A DNA stretch of 21,396 bases from JBIOJM01 sp044450785 (lineage in GTDB: Bacteria > Planctomycetota > Planctomycetia > Isosphaerales > Isosphaeraceae), in the NCBI GenBank assembly GCA_044450785.1, contig JBIOJM010000159.1, positions 1-21,396 of the forward strand, in the 5' to 3' direction. This document shows positions 15,789-21,396 of the stretch, piece by piece. Below the pieces are notes generated by a model. It saw nothing but the letters and a program-made list of their open reading frames with translations. It ran no database searches and was not told the DNA's origin. Positions within the stretch are counted from its first letter, which is position 1. The number at the start of each line of letters is the position of its first letter. The position numbers and the translations under genes are program-made.

Positions 15789-16184
15789 ATGTTGTGTAAC
15801 ACGGTACTGCTAGCCCAGTTTGGCGATTTGACGTCAAAGGATCTCGTCAGGTTTAGCGAAGCCATCGCGGCCGGTTTATGCCTCGTCTTGGTGTTCCTCG
15901 GGTTGTGTCTGCTGCCGATTCTGATCTGGCGAGGCCGCCTCCGGAAGCGAGGATACCCAGGGATCGGAGCCTATCTGCACGAGTTGCCGCAGACCGAGGA
16001 ACAGAAGTTAGATGCCGTCGACCTGACCCTCAAGGGGGCCGTCCTCTGCGGCTTGGGCCTTCTCTTTCCACCGCTGATTCTGATCGGCCTGGTCCCATTT
16101 TATTATGGTGCGCGGAAGTTGATGGTGACGAAATTGGGAATCACAGGTGCCAAAGAGGATGTGCATGACGGGCGAATGGAATGA
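15789..16184 (+). CDS. Small two-helix membrane protein, unknown function
   Basis: I do not recognise a family for this 131-residue protein. It has two strongly hydrophobic segments, about 25-46 (AGLCLVLVFLGLCLLPILI) and 82-106 (LKGAVLCGLGLLFPPLILIG, then a PFYYGARKL end). A basic loop (WRGRLRKRGYPG) follows the first helix and an acidic stretch (QTEEQKLDAVD) precedes the second. GGAG at 15776-15779 lies nine bases before the ATG. Its stop overlaps the possible ATG of the sigma factor gene (ATGA), suggesting translational coupling. By context it may be a third component of the sigma/anti-sigma signalling unit (inference). Confidence 0.75.
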   Translation: MLCNTVLLAQFGDLTSKDLVRFSEAIAAGLCLVLVFLGLCLLPILIWRGRLRKRGYPGIGAYLHELPQTEEQKLDAVDLTLKGAVLCGLGLLFPPLILIGLVPFYYGARKLMVTKLGITGAKEDVHDGRME

Positions 16185-16804
16185 TGCTGGCTCGTTCGTG
16201 CGGAGACCACCCTGTGGTGCCCTACAGATCGGATTCGGAACGAGAGATCGGAGAGGCCGTGCATGCCGTTCGTGCCGGCAATGCACAAGCCTACGCCACG
16301 ATCGTCGAACGGTTTCAAGGACCGGTCACGACTCTCTGTGCCGCGATTGTCCGAAACCGTCAAGCGGCGGAAGAGCTGGCACAGGATGTCTTTGTGAGGG
16401 CCTATCAGCGGCTCGACATGTTCGATATTCGGCAACCGATGAAACCCTGGCTGGTGAAGATCGCTTACCATCTGGCTCAGCAGCGTTGGCGTGAGCGGGC
16501 GCGTGAAACGGCCCGCCGGAAAGTAGCCGCGACGATGCGTGAGCAGAACCGCAACGAGTCAGGACCGGCGGAAAGGTTGTTCGTCGATGAGCGATCGGAA
16601 ATGCTCTGGCAGGCGGTGTATGCCCTGCCGATGGCTCAACGGACTGCGGTTGTGCTTTACTATCGTGAGGGCCTGACGGTCAAGGAGGTGGCCAAGGCGA
16701 TGGGGGTCTCGCCCGGCACAATCAAGACCCACCTGTTTCGCGCCCGAGCCCAGATCCAAATCAGCATGCGAGCAAAGGGATTCGACGACGGAGACATACC
16801 ATGA
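16181..16804 (+). CDS. ECF-type RNA polymerase sigma factor (sigma-70 family)
   Basis: This 207-residue protein has sigma region 2 (about 37-82: AYATIVERFQGPVTTL, AAEELAQDVFVRAYQRL) and region 4 (about 148-192: LPMAQRTAVVLYYREGLTVK, EVAKAMGVSPGTIKTHLFRA), with no region 1 or 3, as in ECF factors. It directs RNA polymerase to a specific regulon and is normally held by the anti-sigma factor encoded next. ATG 16181 overlaps the preceding stop, which would couple translation. However, GTG 16214 has a better ribosome site (GGAG at 16202-16205, eight bases upstream) and would give 196 residues; the true start is open. The stop overlaps the next ATG (ATGA). Autoregulation through the upstream dyad is possible but not shown. 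Confidence 0.93.
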   Translation: MMLARSCGDHPVVPYRSDSEREIGEAVHAVRAGNAQAYATIVERFQGPVTTLCAAIVRNRQAAEELAQDVFVRAYQRLDMFDIRQPMKPWLVKIAYHLAQQRWRERARETARRKVAATMREQNRNESGPAERLFVDERSEMLWQAVYALPMAQRTAVVLYYREGLTVKEVAKAMGVSPGTIKTHLFRARAQIQISMRAKGFDDGDIP

Positions 16805-17340
16805 ACTGCGTTGAGCTCGGCGACGCTCTGCAACGAACGCTGCTTCGTCAGCGAGATCCTGAATGGCTTCGAGAGGCCCGTCGCCACGCGGAGCAATGTC
16901 CTGCTTGCGCGCGCCTGCTCCAGTTGCACTGGGTCGAAGAGCGCTTGACAGACTTGTCCGCCGTCGAGCCCTCCAGACTCTTTCTCGAGACCGTGATGAA
17001 CCGGGTCACCGCGGTGGAAGCTGATGCCGTCCTTCCATCCGAGGGATTTTCGAGCAGGATGTTCACGTATTCGACGATGTTGGTGGGCGGCTTGTTGATG
17101 GCAGTTGCCTACATCCTTCCTTCACCCGGGCAGTCCTGGCTATCGAATCTTTGGCCTTCGGTTGGGTTTGTTCATACCGTTCGGATCTCAGAGTATCTCA
17201 CCCAGCACCCACCCTGGGCTGTACTCCTCGCCGCAGTTGCCGCCCTGCTGATCGTTCTCGGTCTGGGCGCACGTGAGCGTGAATTTGACACCAGGAATCG
17301 CTCCGTCGCATGGCTGCCCCCTCGGATTCCTCGGCCATAG
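16801..17340 (+). CDS. Membrane anti-sigma factor with zinc-type motif
   Basis: The 179-residue product has an N-terminal His29-x3-Cys33-x2-Cys36 motif (RRHAEQCPACARLL), and Cys3 may be the fourth ligand, as in the ZAS-type anti-sigma family. Two hydrophobic segments follow, at about 88-107 (TYSTMLVGGLLMAVAYIL) and 138-156 (PWAVLLAAVAALLIVLGLG), so it is probably an inner-membrane protein with the sigma-binding domain in the cytoplasm. It overlaps the ECF sigma gene by four bases with its own GGAG seven bases upstream (16790-16793), the usual arrangement for a cognate pair. The basic tail after the second helix is short. Confidence 0.85.
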   Translation: MNCVELGDALQRTLLRQRDPEWLREARRHAEQCPACARLLQLHWVEERLTDLSAVEPSRLFLETVMNRVTAVEADAVLPSEGFSSRMFTYSTMLVGGLLMAVAYILPSPGQSWLSNLWPSVGFVHTVRISEYLTQHPPWAVLLAAVAALLIVLGLGAREREFDTRNRSVAWLPPRIPRP

Positions 17341-17497
17341 TTGGCAGTCGCTTTACATGGCAAAGGAAGAATGGCGCGGATCTCGTGCCGAACAGACGTG
17401 CAAAACTCATGCTCTTTGGGTTCCGGGTGGGGGAATGCGAGCCTGACACCACCGATGCTCCCCAGAGCAATTCATCGAAAAATCCAGAAACACTCTG
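17341..17497. other. Spacer between anti-sigma gene and downstream promoter
   Basis: No family-like coding sequence was found here. There is a 29-codon open frame on the plus strand from about 17356, but nothing supports translation. No terminator hairpin with a T-run directly follows the anti-sigma stop; the first ones are at 17583 and 17667, beyond a separate promoter. Confidence 0.4.
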
Positions 17498-17526
17498 TTG
17501 ACCGACCGCGACAGACCGGCTAAATT
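17498..17526 (+). promoter_or_regulatory. Sigma-70-type promoter candidate
   Basis: TTGACC (17498-17503, five of six bases of consensus) is followed after exactly 17 bases by TAAATT (17521-17526, four of six). The AT-rich stretch TAAATTAAACTTAGAAGAGA stands out in GC-rich DNA. Transcription would start near 17533, immediately upstream of the tandem hairpins and about 245 bases before the large surface-protein gene. Confidence 0.5.
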
Positions 17527-17543
17527 AAACTTAGAAGAGATCC

Positions 17544-17708
17544 ATGTCGGCTCGTGACGGGTTGACGTGGCCAAGCCAAGGTGGCCCTGCGGCGTGCGAG
17601 AGCTCCGTCGGGCCTTTTTTTGCTTTGCCGGCTTTTGAACGGTCGATGAGCTCCAGCCAAGGTTGGCCCGCGGCGCCCGAAAGGGCGCCGGCGGGTCTTT
17701 TTTTTTGA
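17544..17708 (+). CDS. Possible small leader ORF spanning both hairpins
   Basis: A 54-codon frame starts at ATG 17544, about 11 bases after the inferred transcription start and just behind a purine-rich AGAAGAGA that could act as a ribosome site. It ends in TGA immediately at the second T-run. It contains two similar segments 27 codons apart (SQGGPAACES and SQGWPAAPER, each followed by Phe codons from the T-run). The repeat may simply reflect duplication of the terminator-like DNA, so this may not be a real gene. If translated, a ribosome would cross and disrupt both hairpins, as in leader-peptide attenuation (inference). It is unlike any peptide I know. Confidence 0.25.
   Translation: MSARDGLTWPSQGGPAACESSVGPFFALPAFERSMSSSQGWPAAPERAPAGLFF
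17583..17621 (+). terminator. First tandem terminator-like hairpin
   Basis: GGCCC (17583-17587) pairs with GGGCC (17610-17614), extended inward by a G-rich/C-rich segment with one mismatch and one wobble (17589-17592 with 17605-17608). Seven T follow directly (17615-17621). It would end a transcript of about 90 bases from the 17498-17526 promoter. Confidence 0.5.
17665..17706 (+). terminator. Strong intrinsic terminator, second of a tandem pair
   Basis: CCCGCGGCGCCC (17667-17678), a GAAA tetraloop and GGGCGCCGGCGGG (17683-17695) form a 12-bp stem with one bulged G, extendable by a G-T and a G-C pair. Nine T follow at 17698-17706. This is the clearest intrinsic terminator in the window, yet it lies between a promoter and a large gene on the same strand and only about 70 bases before that gene's start. 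Confidence 0.75.
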
Positions 17709-17778
17709 GTGAACCCTGTCCGGGGGCCGGTCCGCGTGCTCGCTCGTCCGTATCTCAATTGCTCAGGAGATGTCTCCG

Positions 17779-20700
17779 ATGTCGCTTGCAACGTCCCTCC
17801 CGGACCGGATTTCCGATTTCCAGCACGATCGCATTCGCAACGACCGGCGGAGCACTTCCTGGGGGCGCCGGTCTTCCCGGCCAAGGCTCGAATACCTGGA
17901 AGAACGCACCTTGCTCAGTACCTGGACGGTCACCGACAAGAGCGACAATCCGCTCGATGCCGGGTCGCTGCGCTTCGCCGTGATCAACGAACCGGGGGGT
18001 ACGACCATCAATTTCGCGCCGAGCGTGACCGGCACGATCACGCTGACCGGCGGAGCGTTGAACATCACGACGAACCTGAACATCGAAGGTCCGGGAGCCG
18101 CCAACCTGACCATTGACGGCAGCAATGCCAGTACCGTTTTCAGTGTGTCGGGCGGCGTGACCGCCACGATCGCGGGGCTGACGATCGCTCATGGATCCAG
18201 TACCAACGGCGGCGGCATCGCGAACGACGGCACGCTGTCCTTGACCAACTGCACCGTCGCCAGTAGCGTCGCCAGCGTATCCGGCGGCGGCATCGATAAC
18301 GAGGGCACGCTGACGGCGACCAGTTGCACGATCGCCAACAACGTCGCCAACCAGTTCGGCGGCGGCATCTTGAACGACGGTTCGCTGACTTTGACCAACA
18401 GCACCATCGCCAGTAACGCCGCCCCGTTCGTTGCCGGCGGCGGCGGCGGCATCGAAAACTCTGGATCGATGGTTGCGACCGACAGCACCATCGCCGGTAA
18501 CTCGTCCTATTTCGGTGGCGGCATCAACAGCAGCGGCTCGGCAACCCTCGCCAACACGATCATCGCCGGCAACAGCATCAACCCCAGTGGATCGGGCCCG
18601 GATTTTAACGGAGCCGTCACGACCGACCTGGGCTACAACCTCGTACAGGATACGACGGGCAGCAGTGGCTTCACGGGCCCCAACGACGTGCTCGGCTTGA
18701 ATCCGCTCCTCGGCTCGTTGCGCAATAATGGCGGGCCCACCCAGACCATCGGCCTCATGCCCGGCAGCCCGGCCATCGACGCCGGAAGCAACGCGCTGAT
18801 CCCGTCGGGGATCGCCACCGACCAGCGTGGGTTCTCCCGCATCGTCAACGGCACGGTGGATATTGGTGCCTTCGAAGTTCAGGTCTACGTGGTCTACAAC
18901 ACGGCCGACCACGGCGCCGGCTCGCTGCGCACCGCGATGGTAAACGCCGACCAGACCGGCGGCAGCACCATCCTCATTGCGACCAGCGGTGTGATCACCT
19001 TGGCCAGCGCGTTGCCGGCCATCACGGGCGACGTCTACATGTTCGGCCCCGGCGCCAATGTCCTGACCGTCAGCGGAAACGCAGCCTACCGGGTTTTCGA
19101 CGTCCAGAGCGGCGTGACCGCGGCCATTTCCGGACTGACCATCGACAGCGGCTCTTCCGGTACCAACGGCGGCGGCATCGAGAACGACGGCACGCTGTCC
19201 TTGACCAACTGCACCGTGTCGAATAGCTCCGCCGCGAGCAACGGCGGCGGCATCGACAACCAGGGCACGCTGAGCTTGACCGATAGCACGGTCGCCGGCA
19301 ACTCCGCCGCCAATAACGGGGGCGGTATCGAGAACGACGGTACCCTCTTGCTCGTCAATTGCACCATCGTCGGTAACTCTGCCGTCGGCGGCGGCGGCAT
19401 CGACAACGCGGGCTCGATGACTTCGATCAACAGCACCGTTGCGGATAACTCCGCCGCCGGTAACGGCGGCGGCATCGACAACAATGGCTCGGCCAACCTC
19501 GCAAACTCGATCATCGCCTACAACAGCTTGACCGGCGGCGGATCGGGCCCGGATTTTAACGGGACCGTCACCACCGACTCGGGAAACAACTTGATCGGCG
19601 ATGCTTCAGGCAGCAACGGCCTCACGCAGCCGTCAGACCTACTGAACGTCGATCCCCTCCTCAGTTCCCTGGGATATTACGGCGGGCCCACCGAGACCCT
19701 GGCCCTCCTTCCTGGCAGCCCGGCCATCGACGCGGGTAGCAACGCCCTGGCCGCAGCCGGCGGCAACGCCCTGACCACCGACCAGCGCGGACTTCCCCGG
19801 ATCGTCAACGGCGTCGTCGACATCGGTGCCTTCGAATGCCCCGGCTTCGTCATCACGGTGGTGAGCGACAACAACCAGCAGACCGTCGTCAACACGAATT
19901 TCGCCAATCCCTTGGTCGTCCTGGTCACCAGCCCCCACGGCGACCCCGTTTGGGGTGGGGTGGTCAGTTACACCCCACCCGGCGGCGGTGCCTCGGCCAC
20001 CTTCCCCGGCGGCCCGAACACCACCAGGACCAACTTCTTCGGAGTGGCCGGGATCAACGTGGCCGCCAACACCGTCGCCGGCGGCTACTCCGTGGGCGCG
20101 TCGGCAAGAGGGGCATCGCCCACGAGCTTCAACCTGACCAACGTGGCGGGGACAGCCACCAAATTGGCATTCCTACAGCAGCCGATCGACACGACCTATG
20201 GCAACACGATCAGTCCCGCCGTGACCGTCGAGGTGGTGGACCAGTACAACAATCTGGTAAACAGCACTGCATCCATCACCATCGCGCTTGGCACCAATCC
20301 GACAGGTGCGACGTTCGGCGGAACGCTCCTGGTCAACGCTGTCGCCGGCATCGCTACGTTCGGCGACCTGACGGTCAGCATTGTGGGAATCGGCTATTCC
20401 TTGCAGGCCACGTCCAACGGCCTCGCCCCGACGCCACAGTCAAGTCCGTTCAACATCACTCCGCGGCCGATCACGGTGACTGCGGCGGCGAACACAAAAA
20501 CCTACGACGGCACGACGACGGCATCCGCGGTCCCCACGATTACCTCCGGCAGCCTGGTCATCGGCGACACGCCCAACTTCACCGAAGTGTACAGCACCCG
20601 GAACGTGGGCATCGGCCTGACGCTGACGCCGAGCGGGACGGTCAATGACGGCAACGGCGGCGCCGACTACGCGTACACGTTCGTGCCGGCGTCGACGGGC

Positions 20701-21396
20701 GTGATCACGGCTGTGGCACTGACGATCACGGCGGTGACCAACACCAAGGTCTACGACGGCACGACGAGCGCGGCGGGGGTGTCGGCGATCACTTCAGGAG
20801 TTCTGCAAGGCTCGGACACGGCCAACTTCATCGAGACCTACAACACCAGGAACGTGGGCATTGGCCTGACGTTGACCCCGAGCGGGACGGTCAACGACGG
20901 CAACGGCGGCGCCAACTACACGTACACGTTCGTGCCGGTGCCGACCGGGGTGATCACGGCTCTTGCACTCACGATCACGGCGGTGACCAACACGAAGGCG
21001 TACGACGGAACGACCAACGCGGCGGGTGTGCCCTCGATCACCTCGGGCAGCCTGGGCACGGGTGACACGGCCAATTTCGTCGAGACCTACAACACCAGGA
21101 ACGTGGGCGTTGGCCTGACGTTGACGCCGAGCGGGACGGTCAACGACGGCAACGGCGGCAATAACTACACGTACACGTTCGTGCCGGTGTCGACCGGGGT
21201 GATCACGGCTGAGGCACTCACGATCACGGCAGTGACCAACACCAAGACGTACGACGGCACGCCGAGCGCGGCGGGGGTGCCGGCGATCACGTCGGGCAGC
21301 CTTGGCAGGGGTGACACGGGCAAATTGACAGTTTTGTACAACACATGTAACGTGGGCTTTGGCCTGACGTTGACGCCGAGCGGGACGGTCAACGAC
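17779..21396 (+). CDS. Large beta-helix/YDG-repeat surface protein, partial at window end
   Basis: The frame is open without a stop from the start to the right edge (1206 codons so far), so the gene is 3'-incomplete here. ATG 17779 is chosen because AGGAG (17765-17769) lies nine bases upstream; ATG 17770 abuts it. The N-terminus is Arg-rich and ends in LEYLEERTLLS (37-47), the planctomycete LExLExRxLLS-type export motif, with no classical hydrophobic signal peptide. Two parallel beta-helix modules follow (about 48-366 and 368-686). They are rich in GGGI-N-G-L-TNCT turns, and each ends with PGSPAIDAG, TDQRG and VDIGAFE, as in choice-of-anchor Q proteins. An Ig-like domain (about 690-795) and a second one (795-894) come next, then 83-residue YDG/MBG-type repeats from 898. 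It is probably secreted or cell-surface and may act in adhesion (inference). Confidence 0.85.
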   Translation, partial: MSLATSLPDRISDFQHDRIRNDRRSTSWGRRSSRPRLEYLEERTLLSTWTVTDKSDNPLDAGSLRFAVINEPGGTTINFAPSVTGTITLTGGALNITTNLNIEGPGAANLTIDGSNASTVFSVSGGVTATIAGLTIAHGSSTNGGGIANDGTLSLTNCTVASSVASVSGGGIDNEGTLTATSCTIANNVANQFGGGILNDGSLTLTNSTIASNAAPFVAGGGGGIENSGSMVATDSTIAGNSSYFGGGINSSGSATLANTIIAGNSINPSGSGPDFNGAVTTDLGYNLVQDTTGSSGFTGPNDVLGLNPLLGSLRNNGGPTQTIGLMPGSPAIDAGSNALIPSGIATDQRGFSRIVNGTVDIGAFEVQVYVVYNTADHGAGSLRTAMVNADQTGGSTILIATSGVITLASALPAITGDVYMFGPGANVLTVSGNAAYRVFDVQSGVTAAISGLTIDSGSSGTNGGGIENDGTLSLTNCTVSNSSAASNGGGIDNQGTLSLTDSTVAGNSAANNGGGIENDGTLLLVNCTIVGNSAVGGGGIDNAGSMTSINSTVADNSAAGNGGGIDNNGSANLANSIIAYNSLTGGGSGPDFNGTVTTDSGNNLIGDASGSNGLTQPSDLLNVDPLLSSLGYYGGPTETLALLPGSPAIDAGSNALAAAGGNALTTDQRGLPRIVNGVVDIGAFECPGFVITVVSDNNQQTVVNTNFANPLVVLVTSPHGDPVWGGVVSYTPPGGGASATFPGGPNTTRTNFFGVAGINVAANTVAGGYSVGASARGASPTSFNLTNVAGTATKLAFLQQPIDTTYGNTISPAVTVEVVDQYNNLVNSTASITIALGTNPTGATFGGTLLVNAVAGIATFGDLTVSIVGIGYSLQATSNGLAPTPQSSPFNITPRPITVTAAANTKTYDGTTTASAVPTITSGSLVIGDTPNFTEVYSTRNVGIGLTLTPSGTVNDGNGGADYAYTFVPASTGVITAVALTITAVTNTKVYDGTTSAAGVSAITSGVLQGSDTANFIETYNTRNVGIGLTLTPSGTVNDGNGGANYTYTFVPVPTGVITALALTITAVTNTKAYDGTTNAAGVPSITSGSLGTGDTANFVETYNTRNVGVGLTLTPSGTVNDGNGGNNYTYTFVPVSTGVITAEALTITAVTNTKTYDGTPSAAGVPAITSGSLGRGDTGKLTVLYNTCNVGFGLTLTPSGTVND
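17920..19836 (+). repeat. Two tandem beta-helix modules of about 957 bases
   Basis: Module A (17920-18876) and module B (18880-19836) are paralogous. Shared landmarks such as SLR, NDGTLSLTNCTV, GSGPDFNG, PGSPAIDAGSNAL and VDIGAFE recur at a 957 to 960 base distance. A run of over 30 identical bases occurs around 18223 and 19183. This indicates an intragenic duplication. Confidence 0.85.
20470..21396 (+). repeat. Tandem 249-base YDG/MBG-type repeats
   Basis: Repeat units start at 20470, 20719, 20968 and 21217, exactly 249 bases (83 codons) apart, the last one cut by the window end. Each unit carries TKxYDGT, then GDTxNFxExYNTRNVG, LTLTPSGTVNDGNGG and YTFVPxxTGVITA. Units two and three are nearly identical in DNA; the first is more diverged. 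The array may continue beyond the window. Confidence 0.9.

Larger units (their letters stand above)
17575..17706 (+). repeat. Tandem pair of diverged hairpin units, 81 bases apart
   Basis: Both hairpin units begin with the same block (AGCCAAGGT, then GGCCC and GCGGCG), at 17574 and 17655, and both end in a GGGCC/GGGTC plus T-run. The 81-base period suggests the second terminator unit arose by duplication of the first or vice versa. Confidence 0.5.

Noticed and set aside
17755..18912. 385-residue minus-strand open frame
   Set aside because: It lies opposite the real beta-helix gene. Its composition (Asp/Arg/Ala/Val-rich) is the reverse shadow of Gly/Thr/Asn-rich repeats and it has no family motif.
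20470..21396. Regular repeats considered as a CRISPR array
   Set aside because: The period is 249 bases, the units are contiguous without unique spacers, and they are in frame as YDG-type protein repeats.

Overview
The window is GC-rich bacterial chromosome, most likely from a planctomycete (Isosphaeraceae/Gemmatales-like). The taxonomic guess is inference. It rests on a large secreted-type protein with an N-terminal basic stretch followed by an LExLExRxLLS motif, parallel beta-helix modules and YDG/MBG-type repeats, together with a short SecA paralogue and an ECF sigma/anti-sigma pair. No tRNA, rRNA, CRISPR array, transposase or integrase gene was seen.

Left part (1-6103): about 600 bases without a convincing gene, then mutS2 on the plus strand (lacking the C-terminal Smr nuclease domain). 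It converges on a minus-strand nadA-glgB pair (quinolinate synthase and glycogen branching enzyme), which are transcribed together with a 21-base gap. A minus-strand TATAAT box lies upstream of nadA.

Centre left (6104-10144): a plus-strand signalling operon. It holds a soluble REC-histidine kinase hybrid, a membrane-anchored double-PAS histidine kinase of the Cph1-like subclass, and a single-domain Rcp1-like response regulator. No DNA-binding output domain is encoded here. A 12-bp imperfect dyad precedes the operon.

Centre (10288-13233): a minus-strand pair of a Tm-1-like UPF0261 protein and a TIM-barrel PEP-hydrolase-family protein, the two halves that are fused in plant Tm-1. An unrecognised 186-residue plus-strand gene follows.

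Right part (13239-21396): a 779-residue SecA paralogue on the minus strand. It is divergent from a plus-strand operon of a small two-helix membrane protein, an ECF sigma factor and a zinc-type anti-sigma factor, tightly linked by ATGA overlaps. A perfect 9-bp dyad sits in the shared upstream region. Then comes a non-coding or leader region with a good sigma-70-type promoter, two tandem terminator-like hairpins and a possible small ORF. Finally a large exported-type beta-helix/YDG-repeat protein gene runs off the right end with at least 1206 codons open.

The most unusual spots are the promoter, double-hairpin and small-ORF leader in front of the giant surface-protein gene (17498-17708), the dyad in the secA/ECF intergenic region, and the repeat architecture of the surface protein. 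How these genes work together beyond the operons is inference.
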